Counted from the stretch's first letter, positions 33,317-42,488 are shown. The stretch is DNA of 64,000 bases from Falsiruegeria litorea R37 (GCF_900172225.1 NZ_FWFO01000001.1:2747950-2811949); one strand, 5' to 3'. Numbers and translations are program-made. The notes: a model not told the origin generated them from the letters alone.

Positions 33317-34219
33317 TCAGATCGCCATCACCAGCGCCAGGATCGACACTCCGAGCAAGGCGATGCCCGCAATCTCACGCCCGGTGATCTTTTCCCGAAA
33401 GAACAGAACCGAAGCCATCAGGCTGAAGATCAACTCGATCTGCCCAAGCGCTTTGACGTAGGCCGCGTTCTGCAAGGTGAAGGCCAGAAACCAGCAAAAC
33501 GACCCGCCCATGCTGGTCAGCCCCACAAACAGGCCCGTGTTCCGCGTCTCCCACACTGCGCGCAATTCTGCCCGATCACGCCAGGCAAGCCAGGACGCCA
33601 TCGCAATCATCTGAAAACTGGTCACTGCTGCCAATGTGATCCCGGCCCGAAACGCAGGCTCCAGATCACCCAGTTGCAGCGAGGCACCGCGATAGCTGAC
33701 AGCGGAAAAGGCAAAGAGCACCCCGGACCCCAATCCCAGCAGCGAGGCGCGGTTGGTCAGATGCGCCCACCATTTGCCATCTCCGCCGGGTGTCTTGGAC
33801 AGCAGCAAAACCGCCATCAACCCGATCAGGATGGCCACAAAGCCCCAAAGCGACACGCCTTCGCCTAATATGATCAGCCCCACCAGAGCGGTCTGGATCA
33901 CCTCGGTTTTCTTGAAGGTTATCCCGACAGCAAAATTGCGCTGCTTGAACAATGCCACCACGCAGATGGTGGCCAGGATCTGCGCCGTCCCCCCAACGAC
34001 AACAAAACTCCAGAACGTCAGATCAAGCTTTGGCAGGCTGCGCCCGCTGATCAGCAGATACAGCAGCAGCCCGGCCACGACCAAAGGCGCGGAATAGGCA
34101 AAGCGCGCAAACGTCGCGCCTGCTGCCGAAAGCTTCACGGTGCTCAGCGACTTTTGCAGCATGAACCGCACGGTCTGAAAGGCAGCGGCGGCAAGCGTAA
34201 CAGGGATCCAGATACTCAT
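33317..34219 (-). CDS. DMT (EamA) family transporter
   Basis: 300 residues with ten membrane helices in two EamA halves (GGTAQILATICVVALF and QNAAYVKALGQIELIFSLMASVLFFREKIT). The last segment, with its Glu between helices nine and ten, is typical of drug/metabolite exporters. It exports or imports an unknown small metabolite. It faces the Nudix gene, from which a composite repeat separates it, and is 20 bases downstream of the desaturase gene on the same strand. Confidence 0.85.
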   Translation of the reverse strand: MSIWIPVTLAAAAFQTVRFMLQKSLSTVKLSAAGATFARFAYSAPLVVAGLLLYLLISGRSLPKLDLTFWSFVVVGGTAQILATICVVALFKQRNFAVGITFKKTEVIQTALVGLIILGEGVSLWGFVAILIGLMAVLLLSKTPGGDGKWWAHLTNRASLLGLGSGVLFAFSAVSYRGASLQLGDLEPAFRAGITLAAVTSFQMIAMASWLAWRDRAELRAVWETRNTGLFVGLTSMGGSFCWFLAFTLQNAAYVKALGQIELIFSLMASVLFFREKITGREIAGIALLGVSILALVMAI

Positions 34220-34239
34220 GTCCCCCGTATGACCCGCTT

Positions 34240-35148
34240 TTATACGTCAGGCCAGAGCGGATGCGGTACCGGATCCTTGGCTTTCAGAAAATACCGCCGA
34301 AAAACCTCTGCGTATGATCTGTAAACATAGCCCTCGTTGCAGCCGAGGTAACGGTCCTTGTCGGCCCGATAAAGCGCAGGCAACCGATACCAGGGCGCTT
34401 GTGGGTTCATATGGTGCACAACATGCAGGTTATTGTTGAGAAAGAGAAAGGCCAGCAATCCGCGATCCTCGATCACGACTGTGCGGGCTCGGGATTTCTC
34501 ATGCGCGCGGTGTTCCAGAAAGGTGCGGATCTTGACCAGCCCCAGCCCGATATAAGCCGCGATGCCCCAGGCCCATATCGGCATCGGCGATTGCGCCACA
34601 ATACAGATGACGACGGCGACGCCGGGCAGATGCAACGCCCAGGCCAGCCAAATCGCCCCATCCCCGCGCGCCGCGCCGCGCAGTTCCTCAAGCGTAAAGC
34701 AAATCTGCCCGATCAAGGGCCCAAGAACGATGCGTCCCAGCATGGTGTTGTTGATGGAATAAAGCACCCGCCTCCATGTCCGCATAGCAGCCCAGACGGC
34801 CGGGTCCTGAAAATTCGATTCCGGATCGTCATAGGGATCGGTCAGGTTCGAATCCAGGTGATGCGCCAGATGCTGATCCCGAAACCGATTGTAAGGGATA
34901 AACAGCGTAAGCGGCAGCGCCATCAACGCCTCGTTCAGCCACTTTGTGCGAAACGGGTGCCCGTGCAGGGCCTCATGCGTCAGCGAGGAATGCATCGCAG
35001 CGACAAGTCCGCCCAGCAGGATGGCAGCCAGAATAGACCATTGCGCCAGGCCAAAGATCACCAGGCCCCAAGCGGCGTAGCAGGCGACGATCAGGGCAAA
35101 CGTACCCCATTCCGGCGATGTCGCGGGACTGCGCAGATGCTCAGACAT
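34240..35148 (-). CDS. Membrane fatty-acid desaturase family protein
   Basis: 302 residues with the three histidine boxes of di-iron membrane desaturases and hydroxylases: HEALHGHP, HLAHH and HVVHH, between four or so hydrophobic segments. It introduces a double bond or hydroxyl in an acyl chain or related lipid, which cannot be specified. The ATG at 35148 overlaps the stop of the DUF2061 gene by 8 bases, so I prefer it to the upstream in-frame start. Confidence 0.85.
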   Translation of the reverse strand: MSEHLRSPATSPEWGTFALIVACYAAWGLVIFGLAQWSILAAILLGGLVAAMHSSLTHEALHGHPFRTKWLNEALMALPLTLFIPYNRFRDQHLAHHLDSNLTDPYDDPESNFQDPAVWAAMRTWRRVLYSINNTMLGRIVLGPLIGQICFTLEELRGAARGDGAIWLAWALHLPGVAVVICIVAQSPMPIWAWGIAAYIGLGLVKIRTFLEHRAHEKSRARTVVIEDRGLLAFLFLNNNLHVVHHMNPQAPWYRLPALYRADKDRYLGCNEGYVYRSYAEVFRRYFLKAKDPVPHPLWPDV

Positions 35149-35344
35149 TGCGGCCCCAACGGATACCCGCCCAAACGCGTTCATAGATCACATAAAGCGT
35201 CAGTCCGATGGCCGTGTTGACGATGGCCAAGGTGCCGCCGACAGCGGCCGAGCCGGTGGCGATCAGCCCAACCAGGGTCATCATGCCCAAGCCCATCAAG
35301 TTCCAGATCACCGCCTTGACCAGGGATCGTTGCCGCGTTTCCAT
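35141..35344 (-). CDS. DUF2061 family small membrane protein
   Basis: 67 residues matching DUF2061: SLVKAVIWNLMGLGMMTL, a second helix ending NTAIGLTLYVIYERVW. Two membrane helices, no known function. It overlaps the desaturase gene and probably forms an operon with it. It is divergent from the XRE regulator across about 115 AT-rich bases. Confidence 0.82.
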   Translation of the reverse strand: METRQRSLVKAVIWNLMGLGMMTLVGLIATGSAAVGGTLAIVNTAIGLTLYVIYERVWAGIRWGRNV

Positions 35345-35443
35345 TCTGCCTCCGTGCGTGTCGTCTTTTTGGTGTTCACGGATTTGTTACGCCTGCATCG
35401 GACAGTTGAGAATTCTGAATATGATTAACAAAACTCAGCAACT

Positions 35444-35457
35444 GTGATATTTATCAC
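35444..35457. promoter_or_regulatory. Palindrome just before the XRE gene, candidate operator
   Basis: GTGATA-TT-TATCAC, 6-base perfect arms, ends three bases before the ATG at 35461, where the ribosome site would be. A second inverted pair, CAGTTG (35403-35408) and CAACTG (35439-35444), lies in the same AT-rich stretch between divergent genes. Binding by the regulator itself is a reasonable guess. Confidence 0.45.
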
Positions 35458-35460
35458 CTT

Positions 35461-36327
35461 ATGGTGGAAAAAATAGACAAACGTATCCGCGCCGCCCAAT
35501 TTCGCCTGCGCATGGCCAAGGCGATGGAGCACAGCAAGATCAGCCAAAGCGCCCTGGCACGTCAGGTCGGCGTAGACCGCTCGACCATCTCGCAGCTCCT
35601 AACCGACGACGGCGCCCGTCTCCCCAACGCCCATGTGGTGGGCGCCTGCGCCAGTGCTTTGGGAGTATCTGCGGACTGGCTCCTCAGCCTTTCGGACCGT
35701 CCCGAAAGCGCCGCCGAACTGCTGGCTGGGTCGCTCAGCCTGACCGAAGCGCCGCGCGCGTTGGTGGATGAACGAATTTTTGACTGGCACCAAGAGGCGG
35801 CAGGCTACAAGATCCGTTATGTTCCGGCGACCCTGCCCGACATGCTCAAGACCCGTACGCTTTTGGAATGGGAATACGCCCCGCATCTGGGACGCACGGC
35901 AGATCAGGCCATCGGCGCGTCCGAGGATCGCCTGACCTGGATGCGCAGCGCGCAGTCGGACTACGAGATCGCCATGCCGCTTTATGAAATCCACAGCTTT
36001 GCCCACGCAACAGGATATTACCACGGCCTGTCACTAGAGGTACGATTGGAACAGATCGACCACTTTCTGGCGCTCACCGAACAGCTCTACCCCCGCCTGC
36101 GTATCTATCTCTTTGATGCCAAACGGCTCTATTCGGCGCCCGTCACGATCTTTGGCCCGTTGATGTGCGTTTTCTACGCCGGAGGTCATTACATGGCGTT
36201 CCGCGACAAGGACCGGATCGAGACGTTCACGCGCCATTTCGACACGCTCGTGCGCGAGGCTGATCTGACCGCCCGACACTTCCCCACCCATCTCAGGCAA
36301 TTGCGCGCGGCCATTGGCGGCACATGA
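35461..36327 (+). CDS. XRE-family transcriptional regulator with ligand domain
   Basis: 288 residues. A helix-turn-helix of the XRE type lies at about 22-80 (ISQSALARQVGVDRSTISQLL, ALGVSADWLLSL). The remaining 200 residues form a larger domain of unknown ligand (GYYHGLSLEVRLEQIDHFLALTE, GPLMCVFYAGGHYMAF). No ribosome site is visible; a palindrome occupies its place. The divergent DUF2061/desaturase genes are natural targets, and the carnitine genes lie on its other side, convergent. Confidence 0.82.
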   Translation: MVEKIDKRIRAAQFRLRMAKAMEHSKISQSALARQVGVDRSTISQLLTDDGARLPNAHVVGACASALGVSADWLLSLSDRPESAAELLAGSLSLTEAPRALVDERIFDWHQEAAGYKIRYVPATLPDMLKTRTLLEWEYAPHLGRTADQAIGASEDRLTWMRSAQSDYEIAMPLYEIHSFAHATGYYHGLSLEVRLEQIDHFLALTEQLYPRLRIYLFDAKRLYSAPVTIFGPLMCVFYAGGHYMAFRDKDRIETFTRHFDTLVREADLTARHFPTHLRQLRAAIGGT

Positions 36328-36351
36328 CCCACGGCCCGCCGGGCCGTTCAG

Positions 36352-36402
36352 GCTCAGCGAAGCTGAGCTACGAGAATCCCGCGCCCGGCTTTGCCGGGCG
36401 CG
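36352..36402. terminator. Tandem hairpins between convergent genes
   Basis: Two perfect hairpins: GCTCAGC-GAA-GCTGAGC (36352-36368) and CGCGCCCGGC-TTT-GCCGGGCGCG (36380-36402). They separate the XRE gene from the convergent SDR gene and probably end transcription from one or both sides, although no long T-run follows. Confidence 0.6.
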
Positions 36403-36405
36403 CCC

Positions 36406-37167
36406 TCATACCTTGGGATCGGGGTTCACCGTGTGCCCGTCGACGGCAATCACCTGCCCCGACACCAACCGTGCCCCATCCGAGGCCAGGAATACCGCCA
36501 TCGCGCCGATATCGCGCCCTTCGATGAAGGACCCCATCGAGGTGCCCGAGGCATAGCCTGCATAGACCTGATCGCGGGTCATACCTTTGGCGGCGGCCTC
36601 ACGCTCCATCACGCCCTCAATCCGCGGGCCTTCGACGGACCCGGGGCAAATCACGTTGCATCGCACACCATGGGAGCCCAACTCCATCGCCAATGTCTTG
36701 CCCAAGCCAACCATCCCCCATTTTGCCGCCGCATAAGGCGCGCGGTTGGGATAGCCATATTGCCCGGCCGTAGACGAGGTGATCAGAACGCAACCAGAGC
36801 CCTGCCGTTTCAGCAATGGAGCCGCGTATTTCGAACACAGGAACGCCCCTTCAAGATTGACGGCCAAACAGGCCCGCCAAGCGTTCAGCTCCACATCCTC
36901 GATCAATGCTGTTGGTCCCGCGATGCCAGCGTTGGCACACAGCACATCCAATCCACCCCAGGCGGCTTCGACCTCGGCAAACCACACCGCAACCGAGGCT
37001 TCGTCGGCGACGTTCACCTCACTGCGCCGCCAACTCTCGGGACACGCCGCCAAAGCAGCTGGGTCCACATCCGCCACCCAGACCCGTGCGCCTGCTTGGG
37101 CAAAGGCCTCGGCCATGGCGCGCCCAACTCCGGACGCGCCAGCCGTGATCAGGACCTTCTGGCTCAT
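36406..37167 (-). CDS. SDR family oxidoreductase
   Basis: 253-residue short-chain dehydrogenase. The NAD(P)-binding TAGASGVGRAMAE (TGxxxGxG variant), CANAGIAG, the catalytic Ser (LITSSTAGQYGYPN) and the YAAAKWG Tyr/Lys pair are present, as is the PG segment NVICPGSVEGPR. Its start overlaps the stop of the carnitine dehydrogenase gene (ATGA), so it acts in or near carnitine breakdown, perhaps on a hydroxyacid product. The substrate is not evident. Confidence 0.87.
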   Translation of the reverse strand: MSQKVLITAGASGVGRAMAEAFAQAGARVWVADVDPAALAACPESWRRSEVNVADEASVAVWFAEVEAAWGGLDVLCANAGIAGPTALIEDVELNAWRACLAVNLEGAFLCSKYAAPLLKRQGSGCVLITSSTAGQYGYPNRAPYAAAKWGMVGLGKTLAMELGSHGVRCNVICPGSVEGPRIEGVMEREAAAKGMTRDQVYAGYASGTSMGSFIEGRDIGAMAVFLASDGARLVSGQVIAVDGHTVNPDPKV

Positions 37168-38627
37168 GCAGGTTTGCGGATCGCGTTGCCCGCCCCGTCA
37201 GGGTATGGCAAGCCTGACTGCCCTTCGGCCACTCGCGCAAGCGCCGCCTCAATCTCGGCCGAGGGCGCGCTAGGCCGCCGGGTCTCCAAGCTCACGTGCA
37301 ACAGAAAGCTCTCACCCGTCGCCAGAAGTTTTTCGCCCTCATACATGGAATGGAACAGATGCAGTTTCTTGCCCGCCCCCAACAGCATCTGAGTCCGCAC
37401 CTCGATCTTGGCGCCAGCGTGGGTTTCGTCGATGTGACGGATGTGCGTCTCGGCCGTGAAATAGCTGCCTCCGGATGCGATGTAATCCGCATCACAGCCG
37501 ATGATTTCCATGAACCGATCGGTGGAATTGGCAAATGCCTCCAGGTATTTGGACTCGGTCATATGTCCGTTGTAATCGGTCCAATCCAGCGGCACAGCAC
37601 GGGCCAGCGTCAGGATCGGCTGGCTCAGGTCCGCCTGATCCAGCGTTGGCAACGCGCCCGGTTTCAACGCCGCATCATGGGCGTTCAGCACCGCCCCCGC
37701 GCCCCAATTCTGCGCCTTGAGCGCACGCATCATACCCACCAGGTTGTTGTCGCGGATACGCTCCAACTCGCGGATCGAATGCATGCCTGACTGCGCGTCC
37801 GACTGTCCGGCGATCAGGTCGACCAGTTCATCAGTGAATTCAGGCACATCCATCAGCTTGGTCCAGGGCCATTCCAGCGCCGGACCAAACTGCGCCATGA
37901 AATGCTTCATACCAGCCTCGCCACCCGCCACGCGATAGGTCTCGAACAGGCCCATCTGCGCCCAACGAATGCCGAACCCCATGCGGATGGCTTCGTCAAT
38001 CTCCTCAGTCGTGGCGATGCCGTCCTTGACCAGCCACAGCGCCTCGCGCCAGACGGCCTCAAGGAAACGATCGGCGATATGCGCGTCGATTTCCTTTTTG
38101 ACGTGCAGCGGAAAGAACCCAACCGATTTCAGCAGGTCCTGCGCATGGGACACAAACTCGGCGCTGTTGGCTTCGGTCGGCACGACCTCGATCAGCGGCA
38201 GCAGATAGACCGGGTTGAACGGGTGCGTCACTACGATCTGCTCGGGCCGCAATGCGCCCTCTTGCAGCTCAGATGGTTTGAACCCGCTGGTCGACGACCC
38301 AATCACCGCGCCCGGATCACAGGCCTCTTGCAGCCCCTTGTAGACCTTCAGCTTCAGATCCAGCCGTTCCGGCACGCTTTCCTGAATCCAATCCGCGCCC
38401 TGAACGGCATCGGCCATTTCAACGTGAAAGGTCAAAGCCCCTTCCGCGGGCAGCGGCACATCGCTCAGCCCCGGCAACGAACGACGCGCGTTGTCCAGAA
38501 CCTCGCCAATCTTGCGCTCGGCCTCGGGGTCCGGATCGAACACCCGCACGTTCCAACCATTGAGCAGGAACCGCGCGGCCCATCCGCCACCGATTACGCC
38601 ACCACCGATGATTGCTGCTGTTTTCAT
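37164..38627 (-). CDS. lcdH: L-carnitine dehydrogenase fused to betainyl-CoA thioesterase
   Basis: 487 residues, two enzymes in one. Residues 1-310 are a 3-hydroxyacyl-CoA-dehydrogenase-like carnitine 3-dehydrogenase: Rossmann motif IIGGGVIGGGWAARFLL, ESVPERLDLK, VTHPFNPVYLLPLIEVVP and DAHIADRFLEAVWREAL. Residues about 340-475 are a hot-dog thioesterase (LDWTDYNGHMTESKYLEAF). The first oxidises carnitine to 3-dehydrocarnitine; the second would hydrolyse betainyl-CoA to glycine betaine after the BKACE step. The fused form is known from alphaproteobacteria, whereas Pseudomonas has separate proteins. It is flanked by the SDR (overlapping) and BKACE genes. Confidence 0.92.
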   Translation of the reverse strand: MKTAAIIGGGVIGGGWAARFLLNGWNVRVFDPDPEAERKIGEVLDNARRSLPGLSDVPLPAEGALTFHVEMADAVQGADWIQESVPERLDLKLKVYKGLQEACDPGAVIGSSTSGFKPSELQEGALRPEQIVVTHPFNPVYLLPLIEVVPTEANSAEFVSHAQDLLKSVGFFPLHVKKEIDAHIADRFLEAVWREALWLVKDGIATTEEIDEAIRMGFGIRWAQMGLFETYRVAGGEAGMKHFMAQFGPALEWPWTKLMDVPEFTDELVDLIAGQSDAQSGMHSIRELERIRDNNLVGMMRALKAQNWGAGAVLNAHDAALKPGALPTLDQADLSQPILTLARAVPLDWTDYNGHMTESKYLEAFANSTDRFMEIIGCDADYIASGGSYFTAETHIRHIDETHAGAKIEVRTQMLLGAGKKLHLFHSMYEGEKLLATGESFLLHVSLETRRPSAPSAEIEAALARVAEGQSGLPYPDGAGNAIRKPA

Positions 38628-38721
38628 CTGTCAGCTCCAATGAATACCTGCCGCGCAGCGGCAAAAAAGGGGTGGGTGGGCGGGCCCACCACCCCGATAA
38701 GCCCCAAACACCAAGGCTGGT

Positions 38722-39639
38722 TTATTTCGCCACCGGCGCCCGTTTCACCAGACCCAGCTTCTCGCGCACTTCCTGCGGTCCAATGACCCGCGCGCCCATA
38801 TTCTCGATGATCGACCCTGCGCGTTCCACCAGCTGCCAGTTCTCGGCTAGCACGCCCTTTTCCAACCACAGGTTGTCTTCAAGGCCAACCCGCACGTTGC
38901 CGCCCGCCAGAACGGCAGCCGCGACATAGGCCATCTCATTTCGACCCAATGAGAAGGCCGAGAAGGTCCAGTCGTCCGGCACATTGTTGACCATCGCCAT
39001 AAAGGTGTTCAGGTCATCTGGCGCGCCCCAAGGCACGCCCATGCACAGCTGCACCAGTGCATTGGGTTCCAGAACACCCTCTTTCACCAGCTGTTTGGCA
39101 AACCACAGATGACCGGTGTCAAACGCCTCGATCTCGGGCTTCACACCCAAATCGGTCATCATCTGCCCCATAGCACGCAGCGCGCCGGGGGTGTTGGTCA
39201 TGACATAGTCAGCCTCGGCAAAGTTCATGGTGCCGCAATCCAGAGTACAAATCTCGGGCAGGCATTCCGCGATATGCGCCACCCGCTCGGACGCACCAAC
39301 CAGATCAGTGCCCGCCTCGGCCAAGGGCAACGGGTTTTCCACCCCACCAAACACCATATCCCCACCCATACCGGCGGTCAGGTTCAACACCATGTCCACT
39401 TCCGCATCGCGGATACGATCCGTAACTTCGCGGAACATGCCCATGTCACGCGAGGGCGCGCCGGTTTCCGGATCGCGTACGTGACAGTGCACCACTGCCG
39501 CGCCTGCCTTGGCCGCCGCGATCGCACTGTCAGCGATCTGCTGGGGCGAACGGGGCACATGAGGGCTGCGATCCTGCGTCCCGCCCGAGCCGGTGACGGC
39601 ACAGGTGATGAAGACTTCGCGGTTCATTTCCAAAGGCAT
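38722..39639 (-). CDS. Beta-keto acid cleavage enzyme (dehydrocarnitine type)
   Basis: 305-residue BKACE (DUF849) TIM-barrel zinc enzyme. The N-terminal MNREVFITCAVTGSG, the zinc motif VVHCHVRDPETGAPS, LNLTAGMGGD and the VRVGLEDNLWL segment near the C-terminus are all family marks. In carnitine clusters it splits 3-dehydrocarnitine with acetyl-CoA to betainyl-CoA and acetoacetate. It is 95 bases upstream of the dehydrogenase gene on the same strand and divergent from the CdhR-like regulator. Confidence 0.9.
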   Translation of the reverse strand: MPLEMNREVFITCAVTGSGGTQDRSPHVPRSPQQIADSAIAAAKAGAAVVHCHVRDPETGAPSRDMGMFREVTDRIRDAEVDMVLNLTAGMGGDMVFGGVENPLPLAEAGTDLVGASERVAHIAECLPEICTLDCGTMNFAEADYVMTNTPGALRAMGQMMTDLGVKPEIEAFDTGHLWFAKQLVKEGVLEPNALVQLCMGVPWGAPDDLNTFMAMVNNVPDDWTFSAFSLGRNEMAYVAAAVLAGGNVRVGLEDNLWLEKGVLAENWQLVERAGSIIENMGARVIGPQEVREKLGLVKRAPVAK

Positions 39640-39773
39640 TTGCGTTTTCCCTTCGATTTACCGTCTTTTGCCTGTGCTTATCCCCAGGCTTGTCCACGGA
39701 TTCCAATTTGCGTTCATCCCCGACTCTGGCGCAGCTTTGTCATCGAAACTTCACATGATGCGAATCGAACTTG

Positions 39774-40760
39774 ATGAAATCCGCAAAAAACATACTGCAC
39801 CCCGAGCACCGCGCCCTGAAAACGGCCGTTTTGGTGCTGGACGACTGCAACACGCTCAGCTTTGCAGCAGCCGTGGATCCAATGCGCGCGGCCAATCGGC
39901 TGGCCGACCGTCCGGCGTTTGACTGGGACTATGTCACCGCCACGGATGCGCCCGCCCACCTGACCAGCGGGCTTGCCGTGCCCGGCATTCCGCTGGCGCG
40001 CCTTGAAGGCTGCGATCTGTTGATCGTCATCGCCGGTTTCCAATTGGCGCGCCACGCCACCCCCAGCCTGCTGGCTGGCCTGCGCCGCATCGCGGCCAGC
40101 GGCGCCACGATTGCGGGCATCGACGGAGGACCCTGGTTGATGGCCGAGGCAGGCTTGCTCGATGGCCACACGGCCACGACCCATTGGGAAGACCTGGGCA
40201 ACTTCGCCAACCGCTTCCCCGAGATCGAGGTGCTGCGCGACCGCTTCACCCTGTCCGAAAATCGCCTGACGTCTGGCGGGGCCATGCCTGCCATCGAAAT
40301 GATGTTGCAGATCATCGCCGCGCGCCATGGGTCCGGCTTCGCCTCGCGCGTCTCGGGCCTCTTCCTCTACGACGGTGCCCCCGCACCGACAAAACCGCAA
40401 AGCCGCACCGGGCTGCCGCACCGCCACAATGCGCTGACCGCAAAGGCCAACGCGCTGATGGAGGCTGCGCTGGACGAGCCGATGCCCCTGACCGACATCG
40501 CAACGACCCTGGGCACCAGCCCGCGCACGCTGCAGCAGCAATTCCGCCTGCGCTTGAACACCACGCCACAGGATCACTACCTGCACCTGCGTCTGGCCGA
40601 GGCGCGCCGCCTGGTGACGGACACGGAAATGTCTCTGATGGATGTGGCCGTGGCCACCGGCTTCACCTCACAATCCAGCTTTGCCCGCGCCTTTCGCACA
40701 GCCCACGGCCAAACCGCCCGCGATCTCAGACAGGACCACGGGCAACCCACACACCACTAA
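39774..40760 (+). CDS. cdhR: GlxA/CdhR-like regulator (DJ-1/PfpI plus AraC domains)
   Basis: 328 residues. An N-terminal class I glutamine-amidotransferase-like ligand domain (FAAAVDPMRAANRL, GIDGGPWLMAEAGLL, TTHWEDL) is followed by a C-terminal AraC helix-turn-helix pair (LTDIATTLGTSPRTLQQQF, SLMDVAVATGFTSQSSFARAF). This is the build of CdhR, activator of carnitine genes in Pseudomonas. It is divergent from the BKACE gene, so it probably controls the cluster. The ATG at 39774 is preferred over the TTG just before it. Confidence 0.85.
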   Translation: MKSAKNILHPEHRALKTAVLVLDDCNTLSFAAAVDPMRAANRLADRPAFDWDYVTATDAPAHLTSGLAVPGIPLARLEGCDLLIVIAGFQLARHATPSLLAGLRRIAASGATIAGIDGGPWLMAEAGLLDGHTATTHWEDLGNFANRFPEIEVLRDRFTLSENRLTSGGAMPAIEMMLQIIAARHGSGFASRVSGLFLYDGAPAPTKPQSRTGLPHRHNALTAKANALMEAALDEPMPLTDIATTLGTSPRTLQQQFRLRLNTTPQDHYLHLRLAEARRLVTDTEMSLMDVAVATGFTSQSSFARAFRTAHGQTARDLRQDHGQPTHH

Positions 40761-40800
40761 TCTTCACCTTTTAGAAAATACTCCGGGGGGAGCCGCAGGC

Positions 40801-40817
40801 GGGGGGCAGCGCCCCCC
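40801..40817. terminator. GC hairpin between convergent genes
   Basis: GGGGGGC-AGC-GCCCCCC, perfect 7-bp stem, between the regulator gene and the aldo/keto reductase gene. It lacks a T-run but is placed where both transcripts should end. Confidence 0.55.
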
Positions 40818-40829
40818 TCCCCGTTCCCC

Positions 40830-41876
40830 TCAATAGGGCATCGGATGCGCCCGATGCGCCTCGTTGATCTCTGTCAGAACCTCGTCCGACAGCACCACAT
40901 CCACCGCGCCCAGAACGTGTTCCAGCTGGTCCATCCGCGTTGCGCCAAAGATGGCCGAGGCCATGAAGGGCCGCGTCCGGCACCAGGCCAGCGCCATGTG
41001 CACCGGGTCCAGCCCGTGCTTGGCGGCAATCTCCAGATAGACATCCACAGCGTCATAAACCCGATCCGAATGACGCCCGCCCAGGCCCGGCACGATGGAT
41101 TTGCGCGACCCTTCGGGCACCGCGCCACCCTGATATTTTCCCGTCAGCAACCCGGTCCCAAGCGGCGAAAAGGCCATCAGCCCCACATCCTCGTTCACGC
41201 TCAATTCGGCCAGATCGGTGTCATACATCCGGCAAAGCAGCGAATATTCATTCTGGATCGAGGCCACCCGCGGGCCATGCCCCGCCTCGGCCAGCCGCAG
41301 CCACTGCGCCGTGCCCCAGGCGCTTTCGTTCGACAAGCCAAAGGCGCGGATGTTGCCCTTATCTACCTGCGCCTGCAGCGCCTCCAGGCACTCGACCATA
41401 TTCTTCAGCACTTCGCCCGGGTTCTGCCCCGACGGATCATAGGTCCAATTCTGCCGAAACATGTAACTGCCGCGATTGGGCCAGTGGAACTGGTAGAGGT
41501 CGATGTAATCCGTCTGCAGCCGCTTGAGGGAGCCCTCGATGGCCCCCGGAATGGTCGCCGCCGAGATTGGCGCACCGTCGCGGGCATGGGTAAATCCGGA
41601 CCCTGAGTGTTTGGTGGCCAGGATGTAGTCGCCCCGCTGCCCCGCATGGGCTGCATTCCAATTGCCAATGATCGTTTCGGTCAAACCCACAGTCTCGGCC
41701 GAGATCGGGTTCACCGGATACATCTCGGCCGCGTCGACAAAATTGATGCCCGAGGCCAGCGCCAGATCCATCTGCGCGTGTGCCTCAGCCTCGCCGGTCT
41801 GAGTGCCAAAGGTCATCGTGCCCAGACACAGTTCGGACACCTGCAGGCCGGTGCGGCCCAACGGGTTCATCTTCAT
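40830..41876 (-). CDS. Aldo/keto reductase (Tas-like)
   Basis: 348-residue NADPH-dependent oxidoreductase. The N-terminal LGRTGLQVSELCLGTMTFG, the catalytic Asp and Tyr in FVDAAEMYPVNP, the Lys in ILATKHSG and His in YQFHWPNR are in place, and the C-terminal FGATRMDQLEHVLGAVDV binds cofactor. It resembles E. coli Tas. The start at 41876 has AGGA upstream; the frame extends further only as a shadow of the rhodanese gene. No metabolic partner lies beside it. Confidence 0.9.
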   Translation of the reverse strand: MKMNPLGRTGLQVSELCLGTMTFGTQTGEAEAHAQMDLALASGINFVDAAEMYPVNPISAETVGLTETIIGNWNAAHAGQRGDYILATKHSGSGFTHARDGAPISAATIPGAIEGSLKRLQTDYIDLYQFHWPNRGSYMFRQNWTYDPSGQNPGEVLKNMVECLEALQAQVDKGNIRAFGLSNESAWGTAQWLRLAEAGHGPRVASIQNEYSLLCRMYDTDLAELSVNEDVGLMAFSPLGTGLLTGKYQGGAVPEGSRKSIVPGLGGRHSDRVYDAVDVYLEIAAKHGLDPVHMALAWCRTRPFMASAIFGATRMDQLEHVLGAVDVVLSDEVLTEINEAHRAHPMPY

Positions 41877-41993
41877 GGGAAATCCTTTTCTCTGCTTGGT
41901 GCCAGACCCTAGCGGGCACACGGGCAGAGGCAACCCCTTGCCGCCCGACGCAGTTTCAGACAGCCTGCGCACACACAATGGGGAGACAGAGCC

Positions 41994-42392
41994 ATGCCGC
42001 AGACCATCACCAAAGGGATCAAGACGCTTCTGGCCGAGGCGAACGCAAAGGTCAAAACCATGCCCGTGGCCGAAGCCAAGACGCTCTATGACAATGACGC
42101 CTACGTCTTCATCGACCTGCGCGACATCCGCGAGCTGCAACGCGCAGGCATGATCCCCGGCGCGTTTTCCTGCCCGAGGGGCATGCTCGAGTTCTGGATC
42201 GACCCCGACAGCCCCTACCACAAGGATGTGTTCAACCAGGACAAGACCTACGTCTTCTACTGCGCCAGCGCCTGGCGCTCGGCGCTCAGCGCCAAGGTCG
42301 CCCAAGAGATGGGCCTCTCCCCCGTGCTGCACCTTGAGGGCGGGTTCACCGAATGGCTGAAACAGGACGGGCCGGTGCAAGAGCGTTCATAA
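41994..42392 (+). CDS. Rhodanese-domain sulfurtransferase
   Basis: 132 residues, one rhodanese domain. The structural segments YVFIDLRDIRELQRAGMIPG and LEGGFTEWL flank the active loop with Cys90 (FYCASAWRSA). A single-domain enzyme of this length usually moves sulfane sulfur to cyanide or a carrier. It is divergent from the aldo/keto reductase gene. The catalytic cysteine is intact. Confidence 0.87.
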   Translation: MPQTITKGIKTLLAEANAKVKTMPVAEAKTLYDNDAYVFIDLRDIRELQRAGMIPGAFSCPRGMLEFWIDPDSPYHKDVFNQDKTYVFYCASAWRSALSAKVAQEMGLSPVLHLEGGFTEWLKQDGPVQERS

Positions 42393-42488
42393 CACCAAGA
42401 CCGGCACTTCATTATCTGCGATTTGGGGTAAGTCATGACCCCAACCGATCGAGCCAATCAGATTGAGGCAACGCCCAGGAGAGATCAC

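Noticed and set aside
39675..39705. Two DnaA-box-like 9-mers (TTATCCCCA, TTGTCCACG) before the CdhR-like gene
   Set aside because: Each has one or two mismatches and there is no AT-rich unwinding region or origin-type neighbourhood; chance is likely.
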